Shown piece after piece: positions 47,468-55,583 of a stretch of DNA of 64,000 bases (positions are counted from its first letter, which is position 1; every line of letters starts with the position of its first letter). The notes beneath the pieces were generated by a model. The model did not search any database and had not been told where the DNA came from. It saw only the letters and a list, made by a program, of their open reading frames with translations. Both the position numbers and the translations under genes were made by a program. This stretch comes from Nocardioides daejeonensis. GTDB lineage: Bacteria > Actinomycetota > Actinomycetes > Propionibacteriales > Nocardioidaceae. The DNA lies in NCBI RefSeq assembly GCF_003194585.1, contig NZ_QHKZ01000001.1:124001-188000 (forward strand), given 5' to 3'.

Positions 47468-48491
47468 GAAGCTCGCGAACGCGGGGGACGACTTCGGTGC
47501 CGTAGAGGCGGATGGTCTCCATCAGGTGCTCGTGGGGCATGGTGCCGTTGCTGTACTTCAGGTCGAAGCGGCTCACGCCCAGGGTGCGTACGGTGGCGGC
47601 GATCTTCTGGGCGACCGTCTCGGGGGAGCCGACGTACAGGGAGCCATGGTCGACCTCGGCGTCGTACTGGGCGCGCGTCGCCGGCCCCCAGCCACGTTCG
47701 CGGCCGATCCGGTTCCGGTTCGCCTGGAAGTGGGGGTAGAGCAGCTCGCGTGCCTCGTCGTCGCTCGCGGCGACGAAGCCGGGGGAGTGGACGCCGATGG
47801 GCAGGATCGGTTGCTCCAGCTGCTCGAGGGCGTGCCGGTAGAGCTCGACGTACGGCGCGAAGCGGGCGGGGTCGCCTCCGATGATGGCGAGCATCATCGG
47901 GAAGCCGTAGCGGGCTGCGCGGACGACCGACTCCGGTGAGCCTCCGACCCCGATCCAGGCAGGCAGCGTGCCGCGCGCCGTCTTGGGGTGGACGTGGGTG
48001 GGCTCCAGGGGCGTACGGATGCTGCCCTGCCAGGCGACCTTGTCCTCGGAGCGCAGCGCGGCGAAGAGGTCGAGCTTCTCCTCGAAGAGCCGCTCGTAGT
48101 CGTTCAGGTCAAGACCGAAGAGCGGGAACGACTCGGTGAAGGAACCGCGGCCGAGCGTCACCTCGGCGCGACCGTCCGAGAGCGCATCCAGCGTGGCGAA
48201 GCGCTCGTAGACCCGGATCGGGTCGTCGGAGCTCAGCACGGTCACGGCCGTGCCCAGGGTGATCCGGGAGGTACGCGCGGCGGCCGCTGCCAGCACCACG
48301 TCCGGCGCGCTGACCGCGTAGTCGTCGCGGTGGTGCTCGCCCACGCCGAACGCGTCGACGCCCACCTCGTCGGCCAGGACGGCCTCGGCGAGGACATTGC
48401 GGATCACCTGGTGCTGGGGGAGCGGGGCCCCGGCCAGATCCACGGTGACGTCACCGAATGTGTCGAGGCCGAACTGCAGCTCCGTGGTCAT
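47460..48491 (-). CDS. LLM-class flavin-dependent oxidoreductase
   Basis: 343 residues of the luciferase-like monooxygenase family. Markers are FGVGEHHRDDYAVSAPDVVLAA, the TALGTAV-type strand ITLGTAVTVLSSDDP, GRAEVTLGRGSF and WIGVGGSPESVVRAARYG. The fold binds reduced FMN or F420; the substrate is unknown. The ATG at 48491 has GGAGG just upstream, so the ATG at 48506 is not used. It lies between ctaF and qcrB on the bcc-complex strand but with its own terminator-bounded unit. Confidence 0.87.
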   Translation of the reverse strand: MTTELQFGLDTFGDVTVDLAGAPLPQHQVIRNVLAEAVLADEVGVDAFGVGEHHRDDYAVSAPDVVLAAAAARTSRITLGTAVTVLSSDDPIRVYERFATLDALSDGRAEVTLGRGSFTESFPLFGLDLNDYERLFEEKLDLFAALRSEDKVAWQGSIRTPLEPTHVHPKTARGTLPAWIGVGGSPESVVRAARYGFPMMLAIIGGDPARFAPYVELYRHALEQLEQPILPIGVHSPGFVAASDDEARELLYPHFQANRNRIGRERGWGPATRAQYDAEVDHGSLYVGSPETVAQKIAATVRTLGVSRFDLKYSNGTMPHEHLMETIRLYGTEVVPRVRELLT

Positions 48492-48570
48492 TCCTACCTC
48501 CGGCATTCATTGAAAGTTTGACGATATCGACCCAACGCCGTTCGGCGGCCGCTGATTCCCGAAGCGATAG

Positions 48571-48607
48571 CGAGAGGCCCCGGAGCATGATGCTCCGGGG
48601 CCTCTCG
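48571..48607 (-). terminator. hairpin terminator after qcrB
   Basis: A 17-bp perfect stem (48571-48587 with 48591-48607) has a TGA loop, just past the qcrB stop on the minus strand. Confidence 0.85.
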
Positions 48608-48626
48608 TCAGGTGCTTCCAGGCGGA

Positions 48627-50366
48627 TCAGTGCTTGCGCAGTTCCTCGCCCTCGACCGGGTGGCGGCCGTCGAACTGGTGTCCGTCGGCAGCGTGGTCGA
48701 GACCAGCTTCGAGCTCGTGCTCGTGCTCGGCGTGGTGGTGGCCCTCTTCGAGCTCCTCCGCGGTCGGCTTCTGCACGTTGTCGGCGAACATGGCCTGCGA
48801 CAGCTTCTCCCGCAATGCCGTGGCGCGACCGCCCGGGGCGGCGACACCGTTGGCGTCCACGTCGGTGGCCGGGTCGTAGATCTCGTCCCGGTCACGCGCC
48901 GTGATGGTGTAGGCGCGGTCGTCGCTGACCGGCAGGTGCCGCTCGCTGTAGCCGCCCTCGGCGGAGCGCATGATGATGCCGGTCTCGTAGCCGTGGAGCA
49001 GCATCTCGTTGTCGTGACGCTGGAGCGAGATGCACCAACGCTTGACGAAGATGAACACCAGTGGCGGGATGATGAAGATCGCGGCCCGCAGGAACCAGGT
49101 GATGTGGTTCAGGTTGAGGTGGAACAGCACGGCGAGGACGTCGTTACCGCCGCCGATCCACAGCAGGCCGTAGAGGCTCATCATGGCGACGAGGAACGCC
49201 GTACGCGTCGGAGCGTTGCGCGGACGCTGCAACAGGTGGTGCTCCCGCTTGTCGCCGGTCACCCAGGCCTCCAGGAACGGCCACGCAAGCACCGTAGCGA
49301 GCAGGGCGATCGGCGCGATCATGCCGGGGATCAAGATGTTCCACGAGAGTGTGACCCCGAGGAAGTGAGACTCGATGCCGGGCATGATGCGCAGCGTGCC
49401 TTCGGCGATACCCATGTACCAGTCGGGCTGCGAGCCCGCGGTGACCTTGGTCGGGTCGTACGGGCCGTACTTCCACACCGGGTTGATGGTCATCAAGCCA
49501 CCCATGAAGGCGGAGAAACCGAACACGATGAAGAAGAAGCCGCCAGCCTTGGCCATGTAGACCGGGAGCATCGGGTAGCCGACGACGTTCTCCTCGGTGC
49601 GGCCAGGGCCAGGCCACTGCGTGTGCTTGTGGTAGACGAGCAGCAGCATGTGGGCGGCGATCAGCGCGAGGATGAGCGCCGGCAGCAACAGGATGTGCAC
49701 CATGTAGAGGCGCGAGATGACCGCGTCGCCTGGGAACTCGCCGCCGAACATGAAGAACGACATGTAGGTGCCGAGCACCGGCGTCGCCTGGACCAGGCCC
49801 TGGGCGATCCGCATACCGGTGCCGGAGAGCAGGTCGTCGGGGAGCGAGTAGCCGGAGAAGCCCTCAAGGATGCCCAGCAGGATCAGTACGCCGCCGATGA
49901 CCCAGTTGACCTCACGCGGCTTGCGGAAGGCGCCGGTCAGGAAGACGCGCATCATGTGGACGAGCATCGAGGCGATGAAGAGCATCGCGGCCCAGTGGTG
50001 CATCTGCCGCATGAGCAGACCGCCGCGCACGTCGAACGAGATGTTCATCGTCGAGACGAACGCCTCGGACATGTGCAGACCGCGGAGCTGCTCGTAGGTG
50101 CCCATGTACTCGACTTCCGCCATCGAAGGGCGGAACCACAGCGTAAGGAAGACGCCGGTGAGCAGCAGGACGACGAAGCTCCACAGAGCGATCTCGCCGA
50201 GCATGAACGACCAGTGGTCGGGGAAGACCTTGCGCAGGTTCTTCTTCGCAGCGGTGGCGAGGCCGAGGCGCTCGTCAGCCCAGCCGACGACGCGGGTGCC
50301 CTTGCTCGGCTTGCCGGCCGAGGTGGCCTGCTTGCCGTTGGTGTTGGCCACGGGTGCCGTACTCAC
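48627..50366 (-). CDS. qcrB: cytochrome bc1 subunit b (QcrB)
   Basis: 579 residues. Quinol oxidation subunit with two b hemes. The His pairs are in MRQMHHWAAMLFIASMLVHMM and RLYMVHILLLPALILALIAAHM. GFSGYSLPDDLLSGTG and PPLVF mark the quinol sites, the latter near PPL in the C-terminal helices. A C-terminal extension of about 130 residues ends in a His-rich tail (GHHHAEHEHE and further His). The GTG overlaps qcrA. It is the target of Q203-type inhibitors in mycobacteria. Confidence 0.96.
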   Translation of the reverse strand: MSTAPVANTNGKQATSAGKPSKGTRVVGWADERLGLATAAKKNLRKVFPDHWSFMLGEIALWSFVVLLLTGVFLTLWFRPSMAEVEYMGTYEQLRGLHMSEAFVSTMNISFDVRGGLLMRQMHHWAAMLFIASMLVHMMRVFLTGAFRKPREVNWVIGGVLILLGILEGFSGYSLPDDLLSGTGMRIAQGLVQATPVLGTYMSFFMFGGEFPGDAVISRLYMVHILLLPALILALIAAHMLLLVYHKHTQWPGPGRTEENVVGYPMLPVYMAKAGGFFFIVFGFSAFMGGLMTINPVWKYGPYDPTKVTAGSQPDWYMGIAEGTLRIMPGIESHFLGVTLSWNILIPGMIAPIALLATVLAWPFLEAWVTGDKREHHLLQRPRNAPTRTAFLVAMMSLYGLLWIGGGNDVLAVLFHLNLNHITWFLRAAIFIIPPLVFIFVKRWCISLQRHDNEMLLHGYETGIIMRSAEGGYSERHLPVSDDRAYTITARDRDEIYDPATDVDANGVAAPGGRATALREKLSQAMFADNVQKPTAEELEEGHHHAEHEHELEAGLDHAADGHQFDGRHPVEGEELRKH

Positions 50367-51460
50367 TTGGCCTCCTCCTCAAAGAACTTCTTCTCCTTCT
50401 TCTCCCAGTAAGAAGGCGAGTTGCGCTCCCAGTAGCTCGGTCCGACCGGCTCCAAGAAGCCGTGGCGAGCGGCCAGGTAGCCGTCCTCGTCCACCTCGAT
50501 CGGGAGCATCGGCAGCGCGCGCGCAGCCGGACCGAAGACCACGCGACCCTTGTCGCCGAGGTCGAAGGTCGACTGGTGGCAGGGGCACAGCAGGTGGTGC
50601 GTCTGCTGCTCCCACAAGGCGATCGGGCAACCCACGTGGGTGCAGATCTTGGAGTAGCACAGGATGCCCTCGTGACCCCAGTTCTGGGTCTCGTCGGTGA
50701 TGTCCTTCGGCTCCATCCGGACGATGATGACGGCCGACTTGGCCTTCTCGACCTGCAGGTCGACGCCCTCGAGGACTTCGCCGCCACGCTTCTCCAGACC
50801 GGCGAGGTGCTCGGCGTCCGGCGGGTGTACGAGGCCCTCGGGCTCGGCGTTCACCAACTGGCCGATCTCCAGGTCGGTGGGACGGATCCAACGCCCGGTC
50901 ACGTCGTTGACGATGCGGGTGCCTTTCTTCCACACGGTGCGCTCGAGCTTCTTGCCCGGCAGCGGACCGAGGTCGCGCAGGCCGACGATGAGCGGAAGGC
51001 CCACGACGCCCATCGCGAGGAGCATGGTGTTGCGCACCAGCGGCCGGCGTCCGAGCCCGGACTCCTCCAGGCCCTGCTGGAGGGCGGCGATGGTGGCGGC
51101 CCGGTCCTCCTCGGAGGAGGACGCCGGGTGGCGGAGCTCGGAGATCTCGTGGTCGCCCATGAGCTTGCGTGCCCACTGGATGACTCCGATGCCGATGAAG
51201 AGCAGGGCGAAGCCCAGTGAGCTGCCCAGGGCGACGTTCATGGCACCCATGTGCATGAAGGTGTCGCCCGGCTCGATCGTGAAGTAGGCCACGATGAAAA
51301 GCACCGCACACACGACGGAGAGCAGGAAGAACGAGGCCACCTGCCGCTCGGCACGCCGTTCGGCGGCCGGGTCGACGTCAGTCGGTCGCCAGTGGTGCTC
51401 CGGGAGGCCCGGGTTGGCGATCGGCTCCTCGACCGGGAGGTTGTCGGTCTGGTCGGTCAC
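50363..51460 (-). CDS. qcrA: Rieske iron-sulfur subunit (QcrA)
   Basis: 365 residues. Three N-terminal membrane helices, an actinobacterial trait, precede the Rieske domain, whose [2Fe-2S] ligands are in CTHVGCPIA and CPCHQSTFD. It moves electrons from quinol to the cytochrome cc subunit. GTG start and stop both overlap the neighbouring qcr genes (GTGA), so the three genes are strictly coupled. Confidence 0.96.
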   Translation of the reverse strand: MTDQTDNLPVEEPIANPGLPEHHWRPTDVDPAAERRAERQVASFFLLSVVCAVLFIVAYFTIEPGDTFMHMGAMNVALGSSLGFALLFIGIGVIQWARKLMGDHEISELRHPASSSEEDRAATIAALQQGLEESGLGRRPLVRNTMLLAMGVVGLPLIVGLRDLGPLPGKKLERTVWKKGTRIVNDVTGRWIRPTDLEIGQLVNAEPEGLVHPPDAEHLAGLEKRGGEVLEGVDLQVEKAKSAVIIVRMEPKDITDETQNWGHEGILCYSKICTHVGCPIALWEQQTHHLLCPCHQSTFDLGDKGRVVFGPAARALPMLPIEVDEDGYLAARHGFLEPVGPSYWERNSPSYWEKKEKKFFEEEAK

Positions 51461-52347
51461 GCTTGCGTCCCCTCACTGGACTTGGTCTTGGTGGAGCGGG
51501 TGGTGTGGGCGGCGATCCAGTAGGCGAAGCCGACCAGGCCACCGATGCCGAACAGCCAGGCGAACATGCCCTCGCTGACGGGGCCCAGACCACCGAGGCC
51601 GAAGCCGCCGTGCGACGGCTCCTCCTTGATGGACTCGAGGTAGGCGATGATCGAGGCCTTGTCCTGCGGGAGCATGACCTCGTCGGAGAAGACGGGCATC
51701 TGCTGCGGGCCGGTGAGCATGGCCTGGTAGAGGTTCTTCTCGCTGGTGCTGCGCAGGCTCGGCGCGTACTTGCCCCACGGCATGGCGCCACCGGAGCCGT
51801 CGAAGTTGTGGCAGGCGGTGCAGTTGGTCAGGAAGAGCTGACCGCCGCGGACAACCGCGTCACGACGCTCGTCGGCACTCAGGCCGTACTTGTCGATGTC
51901 GTACTCGGCTGCGGTCGGCACCTCGGGGCCAGGGCCGAGCGAGGCGACGTACGCCGACAGGGCGTCGATCTCGTCCTCGCTGTAGACCGGCTCCTTGGCG
52001 GGCGCCTGCTGGCCCGGGTTCTGCATGGGCATCCGGCCGGTGGAGACCTGGAAGTTGACGGCTGCGCCGCCAACGCCGACGAGCGAGGGGCCGTACTGGC
52101 CATCGGCGCTCTTGATGCCCTCGCCGTTCTGGCCGTGGCAGAAGGCGCAGCCGACCAGGAAGAGCTCGCGGCCCTCCTTGATCAGCTCCTCGTCGGACTT
52201 GGTCTGGGTGTCCGCGTTGGAGGGGGAGAGGACGACCTGGTAGAGGCCGCCCATGAAGAGCAGCCCGAGCAGCATGACCAGGAGGCCCGCCACGCGGCTG
52301 CGGCGATGACGCGACAGCCGGCCTGCGGAGCGGTTCAGGAAACGCAC
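51457..52347 (-). CDS. qcrC: diheme cytochrome cc subunit (QcrC)
   Basis: 296 residues. A signal-anchor helix precedes two cytochrome c domains with CAFCH and CTACH heme sites. A C-terminal membrane helix (FAWLFGIGGLVGFAYW) anchors it. Having two hemes replaces a soluble cytochrome c, which is the mark of the actinobacterial bcc-aa3 supercomplex. GTG start, 31 bp after ctaE. Confidence 0.96.
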   Translation of the reverse strand: MRFLNRSAGRLSRHRRSRVAGLLVMLLGLLFMGGLYQVVLSPSNADTQTKSDEELIKEGRELFLVGCAFCHGQNGEGIKSADGQYGPSLVGVGGAAVNFQVSTGRMPMQNPGQQAPAKEPVYSEDEIDALSAYVASLGPGPEVPTAAEYDIDKYGLSADERRDAVVRGGQLFLTNCTACHNFDGSGGAMPWGKYAPSLRSTSEKNLYQAMLTGPQQMPVFSDEVMLPQDKASIIAYLESIKEEPSHGGFGLGGLGPVSEGMFAWLFGIGGLVGFAYWIAAHTTRSTKTKSSEGTQA

Positions 52348-52378
52348 GAATTCAGTCCTTGATCTTGACGGTCGGGTG

Positions 52379-53017
52379 CTACTTGATCAGGTAGATGGTC
52401 GCGAAGAGGCCGATCCACACCACGTCGACGAAGTGCCAGTAGTAGGACACGACGACCGCGCTGACCGCCTGCTCATGTGTGAAGCGGCGCGCCATGTAGG
52501 TGCGGCCGAGCACGAAGAGGAAGGCGATCAAGCCGCCGGTCACGTGGATGCCGTGGAACCCGGTGGTCAGGTAGAAGACGGAGCCGTAGGCGTTGGAGGA
52601 GAGCGTCACGCCCTCGTGCACCAGCTCGGCGTACTCGGTCGCCTGACCGCCGATGAAGATCGCGCCCATGATGAAGGTCAGGATGAACCACTCGCGCAGT
52701 CCCCACTTGTTGACCTGCAGCAGGGAGCCGGTGCGGCCCACCTGGCCGCGCTCCGCGGCGAAGACGCCGAGCTGGCAGGCCACCGAGGAGAGCACCAGGA
52801 TCGTGGTGTTCGCCGTCGAGAACGGGATGTTCAGCAGCTCCGTCTGGCTGGCCCAGAGGTCCGGGCTTTGGGCCCGGATGGTGAAGTAGCAAGCGAACAG
52901 CGCGGCAAAGAACATCAGCTCGCTGGAGAGCCAGATGATCGTTCCCACGCTGACCATGCCAGGACGGTCGTGATGCCCGTGAAGACGGGACGCCGGAATC
53001 GCAGTTGCAGTCGCCAC
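52379..53017 (-). CDS. ctaE: cytochrome c oxidase subunit III (CtaE)
   Basis: 212 residues from the chosen GTG. Seven-helix subunit III with [39 protein letters not shown] and [12 protein letters not shown]. It stabilises the oxidase. GTG at 53017 is preferred over ATG at 53026 because a CATAAT element ends 7 nt before the GTG and overlaps that ATG. It leads the ctaE-qcrCAB operon. Confidence 0.94.
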   Translation of the reverse strand: MATATAIPASRLHGHHDRPGMVSVGTIIWLSSELMFFAALFACYFTIRAQSPDLWASQTELLNIPFSTANTTILVLSSVACQLGVFAAERGQVGRTGSLLQVNKWGLREWFILTFIMGAIFIGGQATEYAELVHEGVTLSSNAYGSVFYLTTGFHGIHVTGGLIAFLFVLGRTYMARRFTHEQAVSAVVVSYYWHFVDVVWIGLFATIYLIK

Positions 53018-53024
53018 GGGCCTC

Positions 53025-53030
53025 ATTATG
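53025..53030 (-). promoter_or_regulatory. -10 element (CATAAT) for leaderless ctaE-qcrCAB
   Basis: Minus-strand CATAAT with 7 nt to the GTG. It overlaps an in-frame ATG. Confidence 0.5.
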
Positions 53031-53078
53031 TACGTATCGGTTGCCGAGGGCACCCCGACCCCCGGTTTGTGGGCGTCA

Positions 53079-53084
53079 TAAAGT
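53079..53084 (+). promoter_or_regulatory. -10 element (TAAAGT) for leaderless ctaG-like gene
   Basis: TAAAGT is followed by 7 nt and GTG at 53092. The two facing promoters share a 74-bp spacer. Confidence 0.55.
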
Positions 53085-53091
53085 TCACATC

Positions 53092-54084
53092 GTGCTTGGA
53101 GTCCTTCAAATCACCGCGTCACCGGCCTCTGCCGACCTCCCTGAGTTCACCTGGAGCAAGGCCGTCACGATGTGGTCGATGGACCCGTTCCTCTTCGTGG
53201 TGGGGGTCTGGGTCACCGGGCTCTACCTGTACGGCGTCCATGTGCTGCGCCGTCGCGGCGACGACTGGCCGATCTCGCGGGTCCTCTGGTTCGTGGTGGC
53301 GGGCATGGGGGGCTTCTTCCTCGCCACCCAGGGCGGCATCTCGCGCTACGACACCGTGCTGATCAGCACCCACATGGTCCAGCACATGATCCTGTCGATG
53401 TGGGTGCCGCTCGCGCTCGCGCTGGGCGCCCCGGTCACGCTGGCGCTGCGGGCCCTGCCCGGGAGCACCCGCACGGGACCGAAGAAGGTGCTGCTCGCCG
53501 TACTCCATTCTCGGGTGGCGAAGGTGCTGTCGTTCCCGCCCTTCACGCTCGCGCTCTACGTGCTCTCGCCCTGGGCGCTCTACTTCTCCGGCTGGTACGA
53601 CGCGTCGCTCACCTCGGAGTACGTGCACCAGATGATGCACATCCACCTGGTGCTCGTCGGCACGCTCTTCTTCTGGCCGCTGTTGGGCCTCGACCCGGTG
53701 CCTGGCCGGGTGAGCCATCCGATGCGTCTGCTCCTGTTGCTGCTCACGCTGCCGTTCCACGCGTTCCTCGGCATCACGATCATGGACCAGAAGACCATCA
53801 TCGGCGGAGACCACTACGCCTCCCTGCGCGAGGGGCCGATGGCCGACTGGCTCCCGTCGATGGCCTCCGACCAGCATCTGGCCGGTGCGATCCTGTGGGC
53901 GTCGGGCGACGCGATCGGGATGATCTTCTTCGCCACCTTGTTCGCCCAGTGGGTGCGGTCGTCGATGAAGGAGGCCGAGCAGGTGGATCGGCGTCTCGAC
54001 CGGGAGGAGGCGCGCGCCGCTGCGCGGGCGGCCCAGGAGGGTGTGGCGAGCGACTCCGGACCGGGGTCGGCCGCCGACCAGTGA
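53092..54084 (+). CDS. ctaG: cytochrome c oxidase assembly protein (CtaG/caa3 type)
   Basis: 330 residues with about seven membrane segments. Features are the His-rich loops [12 protein letters not shown] and [12 protein letters not shown] and the segment [18 protein letters not shown], all typical of the Bacillus-type CtaG (DUF1404-like) proteins thought to deliver copper to the oxidase. It is divergent from ctaE. The GTG is chosen for the leaderless promoter. The C-terminus is charged and helical. Confidence 0.87.
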   Translation: MLGVLQITASPASADLPEFTWSKAVTMWSMDPFLFVVGVWVTGLYLYGVHVLRRRGDDWPISRVLWFVVAGMGGFFLATQGGISRYDTVLISTHMVQHMILSMWVPLALALGAPVTLALRALPGSTRTGPKKVLLAVLHSRVAKVLSFPPFTLALYVLSPWALYFSGWYDASLTSEYVHQMMHIHLVLVGTLFFWPLLGLDPVPGRVSHPMRLLLLLLTLPFHAFLGITIMDQKTIIGGDHYASLREGPMADWLPSMASDQHLAGAILWASGDAIGMIFFATLFAQWVRSSMKEAEQVDRRLDREEARAAARAAQEGVASDSGPGSAADQ

Positions 54085-54114
54085 GCCCCCGCGACCGCCG
54101 GGCTGGACGCGGGC

Positions 54115-54120
54115 TACCAT
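54115..54120 (+). promoter_or_regulatory. -10 element (TACCAT) for leaderless receiver-trpD unit
   Basis: TACCAT is followed by 6 nt and GTG, with no ribosome site. Confidence 0.5.
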
Positions 54121-54126
54121 CGCGGG

Positions 54127-54537
54127 GTGACTGACACCACTGCTGCGCGCCTTCGGGTCCTGGTCTACAGCGACGACGTCAACACGCGGGAGCAGGTGAT
54201 CCTGGCGCTCGGTCGACGGCCGCACCCGGACCTGCCCGAGGCGGAGTACGTCGAGGTGGCCACCGAGCCGGTCGTGATCCAGCACATGGACTCGGGCGCG
54301 ATCGACCTGGTGATCCTCGACGGTGAGGCGGTGCCTGCGGGTGGGATGGGCATCGCCAAGCAGCTCAAGGACGAGATCTACAAGTGCCCGCCGGTGCTGG
54401 TGCTGACCGGCCGCCCCCAGGACGCCTGGTTGGCCACCTGGTCTCGCGCCGAGGCAGCCGTGCCGCACCCGATCGACCCGTTGCAGCTGGCTGAGGCGGT
54501 CGTCGGCCTGCTTCGCCCGCGTGTTCCGGCCCGATGA
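54127..54537 (+). CDS. stand-alone atypical receiver-domain protein
   Basis: 136 residues that fit a response-regulator receiver: acidic pair Asp16-Asp17 after VLVYS, candidate phosphate-accepting Asp65 in LVILDGE, and Thr94 in LVLTG. The conserved Lys of the last strand is replaced by His114 (VPHPIDP). There is no output domain. The start is leaderless and the stop overlaps trpD (ATGA). It may act as a phosphate-independent partner or as a small signal protein. No kinase is adjacent. Confidence 0.78.
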   Translation: MTDTTAARLRVLVYSDDVNTREQVILALGRRPHPDLPEAEYVEVATEPVVIQHMDSGAIDLVILDGEAVPAGGMGIAKQLKDEIYKCPPVLVLTGRPQDAWLATWSRAEAAVPHPIDPLQLAEAVVGLLRPRVPAR

Positions 54538-55565
54538 CGCCGACCTGGTCGCAGCTGCTCACCGACCTCGTCTCGCGGCAGGACATCTCCGCCGACCGGG
54601 CGGGTTGGGCGATGGGGGAGATCCTCGCCGGCGAGGCGACGCCTTCGCAGATCGCGGGCTTCGCGGTCGCACTGCGCAGCAAGGGTGAGACGGTCGAGGA
54701 GGTCCGCGGCCTGATCGAGGCGATGTTCGCCAAGGCGGCACCGCTGACCGTGTCCGGGCGCGCGCTCGACGTGGTCGGCACCGGAGGTGACCGCTCCTTC
54801 TCGGTCAACATCTCCACCATGTCCTCGATCGTGGCCGCGGGCGCTGGAGCACTGGTCGTCAAGCACGGCAACCGCTCGGCTTCGTCGAAGGCCGGTTCTG
54901 CGGACGTCTTGGAGCACCTTGGCGTGCGTCTCGACCTCAAGCCGGACGAGGTCGCCACGGTTGCCGGACAGGCCGGCATCACCTTCTGCTTCGCGCCGAT
55001 CTTCCACTCGGCGCTCCGGCACGCGGGCGCGACCCGCTCCGAGCTCGGGATCGCGACCTTCTTCAACTTCCTGGGGCCGCTCGCCAACCCGGCACGCCCG
55101 GCGGCGCAGGCCATCGGCTGTGCCGACCTGCGGATGGCCGAGGTTCTGGCGGGAGTCTTCGCGGCGCGTGGCGTCGATGCGCTGGTCTTCCGCGGCGACG
55201 ACGGACTCGACGAGTTGACCACCACGACCACCTCGCACGTCTGGGTGGTCGGGGAGGGCGGCGTACGCGCGGAGGTGCTGGATCCGCGTGCCCTGGGGAT
55301 CGCCCCGGCGACCGCCGAGGCGCTCCGCGGTGGCGACGTGAGCCACAACGCCGATGTCGTACGCCGCGTGCTCGCCGGCGAGACCGGCCCGGTCCGTGAC
55401 GCGGTGGTGCTGAACGCCGGTGCTGCGCTCGCCGTGCATGGTGGGGCGGTCGACGACCTCACCACCGCGATCGCTGCCGGTATGGAGCGCGCCGCTCAGG
55501 CGATCGACTCGGGCGCGGCTACCGCAGCGCTCGAGCGCTGGGTTGCCGCCTGCGCGGCGGTCTGA
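54534..55565 (+). CDS. trpD: anthranilate phosphoribosyltransferase
   Basis: 343 residues. TrpD joins anthranilate to PRPP in tryptophan synthesis. The PRPP and substrate motifs [30 protein letters not shown] and [14 protein letters not shown] are intact. It stands apart from the other trp genes, as does Rv2192c in mycobacteria beside ctaE. The ATG overlaps the upstream receiver gene. The convergent neighbour ends 18 bp away. Confidence 0.95.
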   Translation: MTPTWSQLLTDLVSRQDISADRAGWAMGEILAGEATPSQIAGFAVALRSKGETVEEVRGLIEAMFAKAAPLTVSGRALDVVGTGGDRSFSVNISTMSSIVAAGAGALVVKHGNRSASSKAGSADVLEHLGVRLDLKPDEVATVAGQAGITFCFAPIFHSALRHAGATRSELGIATFFNFLGPLANPARPAAQAIGCADLRMAEVLAGVFAARGVDALVFRGDDGLDELTTTTTSHVWVVGEGGVRAEVLDPRALGIAPATAEALRGGDVSHNADVVRRVLAGETGPVRDAVVLNAGAALAVHGGAVDDLTTAIAAGMERAAQAIDSGAATAALERWVAACAAV

Positions 55566-55583
55566 GCCGCCGCGCACACGGAT

